A DNA stretch of 12,649 nucleotides from an uncultured Pseudomonadota bacterium (GTDB taxonomy: Bacteria > Pseudomonadota > Alphaproteobacteria > Rs-D84), in contig CAMVPZ010000019.1 in assembly GCA_947169505.1 (NCBI GenBank), positions 1 to 12,649 of the forward strand, read 5' to 3'. The translations under genes and the position numbers were made by a program. A model generated the notes under the pieces. It did no database searches and was not told where the DNA came from. It saw only the letters and a list, made by a program, of their open reading frames with translations. Shown one piece after another: positions 5,400 through 11,875 of the stretch; the stretch's first letter is position 1; each line of letters opens with the position of its first letter.

Positions 5400-6020
5400 A
5401 TGGTATCATTAAAAGGAACACAAACAGAAAAAAATTTATTAATTGCATTTGCCGGTGAATCACAGGCACGTAATCGTTATACGTTCTTCGCTTCCCAGGC
5501 TAAAAAAGACGGATACGAAGCGATTGGAAAAATTTTCGAAGAAACCGCAAATCAAGAAAAAGAACATGCAGAACGTTTGTTTAAATATCTGGAAGGTGGC
5601 GCAGTCGAAATAACCGCAGCTTTCCCTGCAGGGAAAATTGGTGATACATTGGAAAATTTAAAGGCTGCGGCATATGGCGAACACGAAGAAAATACAGATA
5701 TGTATCCAAAATTTGCACAAATTGCAGCCCAAGAAGGCTTTACTGCTATTGCAGAAGTATTAAAAAATATTGGTTATGCAGAACGTTATCACGAATCAAG
5801 ATTCCGTGCATTGATTGAAGCAATTGAAAACGGGACTATATTCAAATCTGATAAAATCGTGATGTGGCGTTGCACAAATTGCGGAAATTGGCATATTGGA
5901 ACCGAAGCACCCGAGGTGTGCCCGGCATGCTTACATACCCGTGGTTATTTTATCAGCGAAGGTGTAATTTCTCGCTGTGATACTAACGAAGGTTTTTGTG
6001 AATATGCAGTCAAAGATTAA
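5400..6020 (+). CDS. Rubrerythrin
   Basis: Rubrerythrin is a cytoplasmic NAD(P)H-linked peroxidase that reduces hydrogen peroxide to water, typical of anaerobes and microaerobes. The four-helix diiron domain covers about residues 1-145, with ligands visible at E20 (GESQARNRY), E53 and H56 (QEKEH), E94 and E97 (YGEHEEN), and E128 and H131 (YAERYH). The C-terminal rubredoxin domain has C158-x-x-C161 and C174-x-x-C177 ('GTEAPEVCPAC'), which bind one iron. The usual protein ends shortly after 'YF' (here residues 183-184); this one continues 22 residues, with two extra cysteines at C193 and C200. A strong Shine-Dalgarno AAAAGGAG lies 8 bases before the ATG. It has its own promoter and a terminator right after, so it is probably monocistronic. 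No peroxide-regulator box is obvious to me. Confidence 0.96.
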   Translation: MVSLKGTQTEKNLLIAFAGESQARNRYTFFASQAKKDGYEAIGKIFEETANQEKEHAERLFKYLEGGAVEITAAFPAGKIGDTLENLKAAAYGEHEENTDMYPKFAQIAAQEGFTAIAEVLKNIGYAERYHESRFRALIEAIENGTIFKSDKIVMWRCTNCGNWHIGTEAPEVCPACLHTRGYFISEGVISRCDTNEGFCEYAVKD

Positions 6021-6035
6021 TAAATATGTACACAT

Positions 6036-6062
6036 AAAAACACCGCTTTTGCGGTGTTTTTT
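6036..6062. terminator. Bidirectional intrinsic terminator
   Basis: Stem ACACCGC/GCGGTGT with a TTTT loop, flanked by five A residues on the left and six T residues on the right. It serves rubrerythrin on the plus strand and the 6065-6595 gene on the minus strand, whose stop codon begins 3 bases away. Confidence 0.92.
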
Positions 6063-6064
6063 AA

Positions 6065-6595
6065 TTAATTTTTTGGTGCCAAAATAAGTAATTCATTAGA
6101 TTCTTTTACTTTTTTAACGGATTTTTTGCGTTTAGGTGTTTCGTTCACAGGTTTGTCTTTTATTTCTAATTCATCCAAAATATTATTTAATTTACGCAGG
6201 GAAGAATTAGCACATCCACGTCCCCGCCACGTTAAAATTTCATTGTTATTACTTCTGTCAATGATGGATACATTAAAACTCCACCACCAAAAACCATTAA
6301 ATATGCACCAAATTGGACGTAGTTTTTCACTGCGTTCTTTCACATTAACCGCATATTTTGCATCTTTTGGGATTTGATATGTTTCAGATCCACTGACTTC
6401 GGAAACCCGAACCAATTTGCCAACACTTACGTTATATCCACGATTTTCCATAACTTCCTTGATTGAACGTTGCATAGAATATCCACCACGTGGCGAATAA
6501 ATCATTTGTTCGGTATTCATTGTACCCGGTTTCATATAAATACTATTACAACCTGTTAATGACAGACATAAAATTACAAAAACAAATGAACGCAT
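6065..6595 (-). CDS. Putative lipoprotein, unknown family
   Basis: A 176-residue exported lipoprotein. The signal peptide is 'MRSFVFVILCLSLTGC' with lipobox L13-T14-G15-C16. Asn at +2 (no Asp) fits outer-membrane sorting under the E. coli rule. The mature protein resembles small outer-membrane lipoproteins: a helical segment ('SMQRSIKEVMENRGYNVSVG'), then strands ('AKYAVNVKER', 'FNVSIIDRSNNNEILTWRGRG'). Distinctive are three consecutive tryptophans, W103-W105, a cysteine pair at C97 and C128 that could form a disulfide, and a lysine-rich tail ('PKRKKSVKKVK', 154-164). The Shine-Dalgarno AAAGGAAG is about 7 bases from the ATG at 6595. It has its own promoter and terminator. I cannot name the family. 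Confidence 0.85.
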   Translation of the reverse strand: MRSFVFVILCLSLTGCNSIYMKPGTMNTEQMIYSPRGGYSMQRSIKEVMENRGYNVSVGKLVRVSEVSGSETYQIPKDAKYAVNVKERSEKLRPIWCIFNGFWWWSFNVSIIDRSNNNEILTWRGRGCANSSLRKLNNILDELEIKDKPVNETPKRKKSVKKVKESNELLILAPKN

Positions 6596-6619
6596 GATTT
6601 TCTTCCTTTTTTTGTGTGA

Positions 6620-6647
6620 TTTATAACACCATGAAAAAATAAATCAA
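6620..6647 (-). promoter_or_regulatory. Promoter of the 6065-6595 lipoprotein gene
   Basis: On the minus strand, TTGATT (6647-6642), a 16-base spacer and TATAAA (6625-6620), with TGT just before the -10 (extended -10). It starts immediately after the terminator of the RlpA-like gene. Confidence 0.65.
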
Positions 6648-6651
6648 GCAC

Positions 6652-6677
6652 AAAAAAACCGCCACAACGGGCGGTTT
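6652..6677 (-). terminator. Intrinsic terminator after the RlpA-like gene
   Basis: On the minus strand, an 8-bp stem AAACCGCC/GGCGGTTT with a 6-base loop runs into a tract of T residues. It lies 24 bases past the stop of the RlpA-like gene. Confidence 0.92.
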
Positions 6678-6700
6678 AAAATTTTGATAATTAAATTTTA

Positions 6701-7594
6701 TTAAATGCTGTCTGCGTTGACCCATTTTCCAGCTTTTAATAAACCCGGAGCCATGCCTTTGTCGCTGCGCAAAGCATCGATCACACGACGTGCATTTGTG
6801 GCATCCAAATTGATGATGCGGACCTTGTACATATCGCCTTCACGAACGACAGTTGCATTACCATATGGTGCCAATTCACGTGCCAATGCATTCGCATTGT
6901 CTTCACTGTAAACGGCAGCAACTTGGACACTGTAATCGCCAGACGGAACAGTCGCAACAGGTGCAGGTTCTGTCGCAGGTGCAACCGTGACAGTGGTTGT
7001 TTCTTGGACAACAACAGGAGCCGGTTTGACTGTTTCACCCAATGTAGCATTTTTCACAGCCAAAGATTCTTCGGATAAAACCTGAATTTGAACTTTTGCA
7101 GTACCTTTTAATCCAATTTGTTCGGCTGCAGCATTTGATAAATCCATTATACGAGTATTAACGAATGGTCCACGATTGTTTACACGGACAGTGACCGCAT
7201 TTCCGTTTTCCAAATTTGTGACCTTAACAATTGATGGCAAAGGCAAAGTTTTGCTGGTTGCGACCAATTGATTGGAATCAAATATTTCACCATCACTGGT
7301 TTTTGAACCGTTTAATTCCAATGGAATAATGCCAGCAATCCCCGTTTGATTATATGTCAAATCTTCGCCAGGTATATATTGAACATCTTCGATTTTATAT
7401 GGGCTGCCGATATAGTATTTTGGTGCAGCCGCCATCAAATAAGCATTTGTGTTTAATGTGTTGTCTGGTGCGGTGGCTAATTGTTCTTCGCCGAAACCAT
7501 CATGACCGTATGTATTGTTTGTGTCTTTTGAACCCATATCCATACAGCCCGCAACCAAAGCGGTTAATACCGCCAAAGATACTATTTTTTTCAT
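6701..7594 (-). CDS. rlpA: RlpA-like septal-ring lipoprotein with double-psi beta-barrel and SPOR domain
   Basis: RlpA proteins are outer-membrane lipoproteins that bind and, in some species, cleave peptidoglycan stripped of stem peptides at the division septum. I start at 7594, not the in-frame ATG at 7624, because AAAAGGAG lies 7 bases before it and the signal peptide then begins properly: 'MKKIVSLAVLTALVAGC', lipobox V14-A15-G16-C17. The double-psi beta-barrel is at about 82-172, with 'KTLPLPSIVKVTNLENG' and 'VRVNNRGPFVNTRIMDLS' clearly RlpA. A Pro/Thr/Val linker (about 190-218) leads to a SPOR domain (219-297, 'YSVQVAAVYSEDNANALARE'). Odd: the usual 'A-S-W-Y-G' near the barrel start is replaced by 'AGIIPLELNG', and the His normally before 'KTLPLP' is Ser (S114), although the Asp of the 'GEIFDS' motif (D106) remains. 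Lytic activity is therefore doubtful; glycan binding through SPOR is likely. Length is 297 residues. Confidence 0.92.
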   Translation of the reverse strand: MKKIVSLAVLTALVAGCMDMGSKDTNNTYGHDGFGEEQLATAPDNTLNTNAYLMAAAPKYYIGSPYKIEDVQYIPGEDLTYNQTGIAGIIPLELNGSKTSDGEIFDSNQLVATSKTLPLPSIVKVTNLENGNAVTVRVNNRGPFVNTRIMDLSNAAAEQIGLKGTAKVQIQVLSEESLAVKNATLGETVKPAPVVVQETTTVTVAPATEPAPVATVPSGDYSVQVAAVYSEDNANALARELAPYGNATVVREGDMYKVRIINLDATNARRVIDALRSDKGMAPGLLKAGKWVNADSI

Positions 7595-7609
7595 ATTCTC
7601 ACTCCTTTT

Positions 7610-7624
7610 ATGGGACAACCCCAT
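7610..7624 (-). promoter_or_regulatory. Small leader hairpin just upstream of the rlpA ribosome binding site
   Basis: In the predicted rlpA leader, ATGGG pairs with CCCAT around a 5-base loop, ending one base before the Shine-Dalgarno. It could affect translation or mRNA stability, or be chance. It also explains the spurious longer start at 7624. Confidence 0.25.
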
Positions 7625-7639
7625 CTTTTGTATAGTTTA

Positions 7640-7668
7640 ATTATATCATAAAATAAAACGACTTGCAA
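7640..7668 (-). promoter_or_regulatory. Strong promoter of the RlpA-like gene
   Basis: On the minus strand, TTGCAA (7668-7663), a 17-base spacer and a perfect TATAAT (7645-7640) preceded by TGA. It begins 4 bases after the murJ stop codon, so the RlpA-like gene does not depend on read-through from murJ. Its two hexamers are identical to those of ssrA. Confidence 0.85.
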
Positions 7669-7671
7669 ACG

Positions 7672-9138
7672 TTATTTTATAATGAATCTGTCGATAACAA
7701 ATGCGATTGGCAAGTATAAAATCCCAAACACACAAATGGCGATACCCAAAACCCAAACGTTTGGTATATTCACAAAAGACAATAATACGCCCAAAGCAAC
7801 AGAAATCATCGCAAACACACAAATTGCGATTGTTGTTTTTGAATCTGTTTTTACCAGATTTCTTTTTTTGCATACACGTCTTAAAAGATAATTTTTTACA
7901 TAACCACTTACCACCACACCAACAGGAATAGACAGATAACCAATCATTGGGAACAAAGCCAAATAAATCACCGTGGCAACACCCAAAGAAACAATGCTTG
8001 TGCGCACCGGGGTATTAACATCTTGGCTTGCATACAACGTTTTGCTGTAAATTTGGCTGATTAACATGGCGGGTAACACCAAACATTGAATTTTTATGGC
8101 CAATGCCACCGCATTTGTAGATTCTGGGGTCCATGCACCATGTTGGAATAAAATCCTGATAATCGGTTCTGCCAAAACAAACAATCCAACGACACAAGGC
8201 ATAATCAACATCATGGAACGACGTACAGATGAATTTTGTTGTAAATAAACACTGCGCATATTGCCATCTGTCAGTGCTTTAGATATAGACGATATTAAAA
8301 CCGTTCCAACCGCCAATCCAATCATGGCAAAAGGTAATTGCACCATGCGGTCTGAATAATAAAGCCATGAAACAGCGCCAGATTGCCAACTGGCAACCAA
8401 AGTTCCAACTATGATGGTAATTTGATAAAAACCAGAACCGACCAAACTGACCCCAAAACGTTTGAACATGTTTTTTATTTGGTCGTTCCAATGGGGAATA
8501 ATTAACCGTAACCCAAATTGCTTTCTTCGTATTCGTTGCCAAAGAACACAAAATTGTATAATACCAGACAAAACAACCGTTCCTGCCATCACATATATAA
8601 TATATTGATTGCCATACCATATTGACCCAATTAATGCACATATCAACATGATGTTTAATAATACAGGCATAAAGGCAGCCAATAAAAACCGAGAATGTGC
8701 ATTTAACACAGCCGATAAAAACGCAGCCCCACATATAAACACAACATAAAAGAACATAATACGAGCAATAGTAGTCGTAAGTTGTATTTTTCCCGGATCT
8801 TCTGCAAAACCAGGCGCCAAAGCCCATATAATAATCGGCATAAATATTTCAAAGACTATGGTAATTCCCAAAAGTATAACCATTAACCATGAAAAAACAT
8901 TTTTAGCAAAATTTTCATCTTTTTTCATATCGGTATACATTGGAATAAAAATCGCAGACAAAGCGCCTTCGCCCAATAAATCACGAAACAGATTCGGTAA
9001 TTTAAATGCAGTAAAGAAAATGTCAGATAATCGACCCGCACCCAAAAAACGTGCAATTAACATATCACGAATAAAACCGAAAACACGACTTATGCCGGTC
9101 ATGGCGCCAACGCCAAAAATATTCCTGCCCAATTTCAT
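7672..9138 (-). CDS. murJ: Lipid II flippase MurJ
   Basis: MurJ (MOP exporter superfamily) moves lipid II from the inner to the outer face of the cytoplasmic membrane for peptidoglycan synthesis. At 488 residues it is near the usual 500-510, with many hydrophobic segments consistent with about 14 helices. Residues essential in E. coli are present at the same positions: R18 and R24 ('ISRVFGFIRD'), D39 ('SDIFF'), R52 ('LFRDLLGEGALS'), and R264 in 'WLYYSDRMVQLPF' corresponding to the E. coli R270 region. The start at 9138 is well placed, since the N-terminus aligns from residue 1. The Shine-Dalgarno (TAGGC) is weak. A promoter lies just upstream, divergent from bamD. Its gene end meets the promoter of the RlpA-like gene, another envelope factor. 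Confidence 0.96.
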   Translation of the reverse strand: MKLGRNIFGVGAMTGISRVFGFIRDMLIARFLGAGRLSDIFFTAFKLPNLFRDLLGEGALSAIFIPMYTDMKKDENFAKNVFSWLMVILLGITIVFEIFMPIIIWALAPGFAEDPGKIQLTTTIARIMFFYVVFICGAAFLSAVLNAHSRFLLAAFMPVLLNIMLICALIGSIWYGNQYIIYVMAGTVVLSGIIQFCVLWQRIRRKQFGLRLIIPHWNDQIKNMFKRFGVSLVGSGFYQITIIVGTLVASWQSGAVSWLYYSDRMVQLPFAMIGLAVGTVLISSISKALTDGNMRSVYLQQNSSVRRSMMLIMPCVVGLFVLAEPIIRILFQHGAWTPESTNAVALAIKIQCLVLPAMLISQIYSKTLYASQDVNTPVRTSIVSLGVATVIYLALFPMIGYLSIPVGVVVSGYVKNYLLRRVCKKRNLVKTDSKTTIAICVFAMISVALGVLLSFVNIPNVWVLGIAICVFGILYLPIAFVIDRFIIK

Positions 9139-9178
9139 AATAAAGCCTATTTTTTTCTTTTATTTTTTTGTTTGATTT

Positions 9179-9208
9179 ATTATAGTGCGAAAGCATAAGG
9201 GATTTCAA
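9179..9208 (-). promoter_or_regulatory. Promoter of murJ
   Basis: On the minus strand, TTGAAA (9208-9203), an 18-base spacer and a perfect TATAAT (9184-9179), about 40 bases before the murJ ATG. On the plus strand the same 72-base gap must also serve bamD; TATTAT at 9178-9183 is a possible bamD -10, without a good -35. Confidence 0.75.
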
Positions 9209-9210
9209 GT

Positions 9211-9930
9211 ATGAAAAAATTAGTTTTATTATTTGGTTTTTGTGGTCTGCTCGCTGCATGTGGTGGTGGTGAAGAAATCAAGGCTGAACGCCCATTGGAA
9301 GAAATTTATCAAGAAGCGTATGCAGAATTTAACAAAAAAGACTATGAAGAAGCGGCAGAATTATTCCAAACTGCTGAATCTCAATATCCGTCAAGCCCTT
9401 GGGCAGCAGATGCGCTGGTTATGATGGCGTATTCACGTTATATGGATAAAGATTTTGCTGGGGCTATATTGGCGATTGACAGATATATGCGATTCCATCC
9501 TGGACACAAAGATGTGCCCTATATGATGTATTTGCGTGGAATGTGTTATTATCGCCAGGTCAGTGATGTTCGTCGTGATCCCGGAATGTCTGCGTATGCG
9601 TTGCAACAATTTCAACAATTGGTGGAACGTTTCCCACGAAGCGAATATGCCAAAAACGCTAAAAATAAAATCATAATTTTGAAAAATTATATTGCGGGCA
9701 AGGTTATGTATGCTGCACGTAATGATATGCAAAATGAAAATTGGACTGCGGCAATAACACGGTTGCAATCTATTGTATCTACTGCCCAAGAAACGGTTAT
9801 GACACCCGAAGCGATGTTTCGTTTGACGGAATGTTATAATGCAATTGGCTTACCAGAGCAGGCGACAGGTTTCGCAGAAATGCTTCGTAAGAATTTCCCA
9901 GATAATGAATGGACAAAGAAATTGAAATAA
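9211..9930 (+). CDS. bamD: Outer membrane protein assembly factor BamD
   Basis: BamD is the essential lipoprotein of the BAM complex. With BamA it folds beta-barrel proteins into the outer membrane, acting on the periplasmic face. The signal peptide is 'MKKLVLLFGFCGLLAAC' with lipobox L14-A15-A16-C17; Gly at +2 suits outer-membrane targeting. Five TPR-like helical repeats fill the rest: 'LEEIYQEAYAEFNKKDYEEA', 'AADALVMMAYSRYMDKDFAG', and the BamD-specific 'RGMCYYRQVSDVRRDPGMS' followed by 'ALQQFQQLVERFPRSEYAKN'. The length of 239 residues matches E. coli (245). AAGGGA lies 8 bases before the ATG. It is divergent from murJ and ends in a terminator shared with the dCMP deaminase gene. It is probably monocistronic, unlike some alphaproteobacteria where bamD is near ftsZ or recN. 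Confidence 0.96.
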   Translation: MKKLVLLFGFCGLLAACGGGEEIKAERPLEEIYQEAYAEFNKKDYEEAAELFQTAESQYPSSPWAADALVMMAYSRYMDKDFAGAILAIDRYMRFHPGHKDVPYMMYLRGMCYYRQVSDVRRDPGMSAYALQQFQQLVERFPRSEYAKNAKNKIIILKNYIAGKVMYAARNDMQNENWTAAITRLQSIVSTAQETVMTPEAMFRLTECYNAIGLPEQATGFAEMLRKNFPDNEWTKKLK

Positions 9931-9954
9931 AAAAATGCCCGTTTGGGCATTTTT
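9931..9954. terminator. Bidirectional intrinsic terminator between bamD and the dCMP deaminase gene
   Basis: A 10-bp stem AAAAATGCCC/GGGCATTTTT with a GTTT loop. A-rich on one side and T-rich on the other, it ends transcription in both directions. It starts 1 base after the bamD stop codon and ends 1 base before the stop codon of the minus-strand gene. Confidence 0.93.
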
Positions 9955-10491
9955 TTATTTAGATAATGTTTGTGTGTTCTGTGCGACCAGCAAAGAAAGC
10001 ATATCTGGTGTTAATAAACCATCACGTTTAATCGGTTTATGTATAACACTTGCTTCGTTAAACATTTCAAAAGAATATTTCAAACTGTCCCGCCAACCAG
10101 GAATTTGTTTTTGAACTTCTGGTTCCAAATAAATAATTTCTTTGATACCCGCTTGAATAATAGACCCAGCACATCTTGTGCATGGTGGCATTGTCACGTA
10201 CAAAATACCGCCGTTTAATCGTGTTCCGTTTCTGCCTGCGTTAAGTAGAGCATTTTCTTCGGCATGAACAACGAATTCGTATTTTGTTGGACGAATGTGT
10301 CTGTATTCTGGCGTATCATCAACACCACGTGGAAAACCATTATAGCCCATAGATAATATTGCTTTTTCGGGGCTGACGATAACACAACCAACTTTGGTAC
10401 TTTGGTCTTTGGACCATGTTGAAATCATTTGTGCCATCTGCATAAATCGAATATTCCATTTAGTATCGAAAGTAAAAGATTTGTTATTCAT
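9955..10491 (-). CDS. Deoxycytidylate (dCMP) deaminase
   Basis: Zinc-dependent deaminase converting dCMP to dUMP, the precursor of dTMP. From the ATG at 10491 (178 residues) the cytidine-deaminase-type signature is complete: H76-A-E78 in 'FVVHAEENALLNAG', where His binds zinc and Glu shuttles protons, and P103-C104-x-x-C107 in 'MPPCTRCAGSI'. The nucleotide-recognition loop 'GYNGFPRG' (49-56) is typical of the ComEB/dCMP deaminase group. An earlier in-frame ATG at 10533 lacks a ribosome site, while AAAAAGG lies 9 bases upstream of 10491. The C-terminal extension after about residue 125 ('PGWRDSLKYSFEMFNEASV') is common in this family. It is divergent from era and convergent with bamD. I could not pick a convincing promoter in the 103-base gap before it. 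A tRNA or riboflavin-type deaminase is less likely. Confidence 0.92.
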   Translation of the reverse strand: MNNKSFTFDTKWNIRFMQMAQMISTWSKDQSTKVGCVIVSPEKAILSMGYNGFPRGVDDTPEYRHIRPTKYEFVVHAEENALLNAGRNGTRLNGGILYVTMPPCTRCAGSIIQAGIKEIIYLEPEVQKQIPGWRDSLKYSFEMFNEASVIHKPIKRDGLLTPDMLSLLVAQNTQTLSK

Positions 10492-10578
10492 TTGTTTTTG
10501 CCTTTTTGTATAAATCGGTTTTAATCTTGGCATAAAATATTATTTTTTCAATATTTTTGTTCACTTTTGAAAATGGTG

Positions 10579-10587
10579 TGCTATGGT
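10579..10587 (+). promoter_or_regulatory. Possible extended -10 of era
   Basis: TGC followed by TATGGT (10582-10587) would place transcription start at about 10594-10595, exactly at the likely era ATG, giving a leaderless mRNA. No good -35 is present at 17 bases; TTGTTC lies 19 bases upstream. Tentative. Confidence 0.3.
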
Positions 10588-10594
10588 TTTAATT

Positions 10595-11485
10595 ATGACG
10601 AAAACTTATTCTGGATTTATTGCTATAATTGGACCGACAAATGCCGGTAAATCAACATTGTTGAATCAAATTATGGAACGCAAAGTTTCAATTGTTTCGC
10701 ACAAGGTTCAAACTACACGAACACGTTTGCGTGCAATTAAAATGGTCGGCAATAGACAACTGGTTTTTGTTGATACACCTGGGGTTTTTAAGCCAAATCG
10801 CAGATTAGATCGGGCGATGGTTGGTGCGGCAATGTCCGCATTGGATGATGCTGATGCGGTTTTACTGGTAATTGATGCACAAAAAGGTTTAACTCAAACG
10901 GTTCGTGATTTAATTGAAAAAATCAAAAATCACAAAAATTTATTTGTCGCTTTGAACAAAGTTGACGCAATTGCCAAAGAAACACTTTTGCCTATGGTGG
11001 CGGAACTGTCAAATATGGCTGAATTTAGTGAAATATTCATGGTTTCTGCACTTAAAAATGATGGTGTAAAGCAAATGTTGGAATCACTGTCTGCTGTTAT
11101 GCCTGAATCTCCGTATTTATTTGAAGCGGCGGATGCGGTGGATGTCCCAGATATGCTTTATTTGGCAGAATTAACACGTGAAAAGATTTATAAATATATT
11201 CACCAAGAATTACCTTATCATATTAACGTGGTGACCGAGAAAGTCGAAACAGATGACGAAGGTGTTTTGGAAATATATCAAAAAATAGTTGTGGCAAATA
11301 ATGCACACAAAAAAATAGTTGTTGGTCGTGGTGGTGAACAATTAAAAAGAATTGGAACGGCTGCACGTCATGATATTCAAAATCAATGGGGGGTAAATGC
11401 TCGTCTGCATTTGTTTGTGAGGGTAGAAGAAAACTGGGAAGATGTGGCAGAGAACTATATCGACCAGGGATTAGAGTTTAAATAA
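10595..11485 (+). CDS. era: GTPase Era
   Basis: Era binds the 3' end of 16S rRNA and acts in 30S assembly. The G domain has G1 GPTNAGKS 13-20 (the Ala form common in alphaproteobacteria), switch I 'HKVQTTRTR', G3 DTPG 60-63, G4 NKVD 121-124 and G5 SALK 151-154. The C-terminal KH domain (about 205-290) shows 'VVGRGGEQLKRIGTAARHDI', the RNA-binding GxxG helix turn. I start at 10595 (296 residues) because 'MTKTYSGFIAIIG' aligns with the E. coli N-terminus. The ATG at 10583 would add 4 residues, and neither start has a good Shine-Dalgarno. Era often follows rnc; here it leads an operon with a small lipoprotein and queA. Function is certain; the start is open. Confidence 0.96.
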   Translation: MTKTYSGFIAIIGPTNAGKSTLLNQIMERKVSIVSHKVQTTRTRLRAIKMVGNRQLVFVDTPGVFKPNRRLDRAMVGAAMSALDDADAVLLVIDAQKGLTQTVRDLIEKIKNHKNLFVALNKVDAIAKETLLPMVAELSNMAEFSEIFMVSALKNDGVKQMLESLSAVMPESPYLFEAADAVDVPDMLYLAELTREKIYKYIHQELPYHINVVTEKVETDDEGVLEIYQKIVVANNAHKKIVVGRGGEQLKRIGTAARHDIQNQWGVNARLHLFVRVEENWEDVAENYIDQGLEFK

Positions 11486-11500
11486 ACAAAAGGAAAAAGC

Positions 11501-11875
11501 ATGAAAGTAAAATATAAATTGATTGTTGTTGTACCATTTATGGCTTTGACAATGGGGGCATGCAAAACATACACAAATACTGTGATGGACATTTTTGATA
11601 ATAAAAAAATCTTGGTTGAAAATGCAGAAGGCGAAGAACGTATGATTGATTGTTCGAAAAAAACATCTCAAACAGAACAGCTATTAAAAGACATTCCTTA
11701 TTTTGAAAAGGGCGACCAAATTAAATTAAGACAGGCAAAATTGGGTCGCGTTAACTATGACGGTCGTCGTGTGTTTACTACGGAAGATTATACAGTGGTA
11801 TATCCACGTGATACGATTCAAATAAGAAAAGACCAGGAAATAATCGCAAGAGAAAAAGCCAAACATGTAAGATAA
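11501..11875 (+). CDS. Small putative lipoprotein, unknown family
   Basis: 124 residues, not recognised. The N-terminus 'MKVKYKLIVVVPFMALTMGAC' looks like a lipoprotein signal with a slightly off-consensus lipobox M18-G19-A20-C21. The mature part is short, charged and strand-rich ('KKILVENAEGEERMIDCSKK', 'GDQIKLRQAKLGRVNYDGRR', 'YTVVYPRDTIQIRKDQEI'), reminiscent of a small beta-barrel of the OB or SH3 kind, and ends in a basic helix. A second cysteine is at C51. The Shine-Dalgarno AAAAGGAA lies about 7 bases before the ATG. It starts 15 bases after era and its stop overlaps the queA start by one base (TAATG), so it is certainly within the operon. Sorting to the inner or outer membrane is undecided; Lys at +2 does not force inner-membrane retention. 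Confidence 0.82.
   Translation: MKVKYKLIVVVPFMALTMGACKTYTNTVMDIFDNKKILVENAEGEERMIDCSKKTSQTEQLLKDIPYFEKGDQIKLRQAKLGRVNYDGRRVFTTEDYTVVYPRDTIQIRKDQEIIAREKAKHVR

Noticed and set aside
7650..7679. Imperfect inverted repeat (AAAATAA...CG / CGTTATTTT) at the end of murJ as a terminator
   Set aside because: The stem is almost all A-T with a two-base bulge and overlaps the strong promoter of the next gene, so termination there is not convincing.
8279..8827. A 182-residue open frame on the minus strand inside murJ
   Set aside because: It is a frame-shifted shadow of murJ, very rich in Cys, Trp and Tyr, while the murJ frame shows clear family residues throughout.
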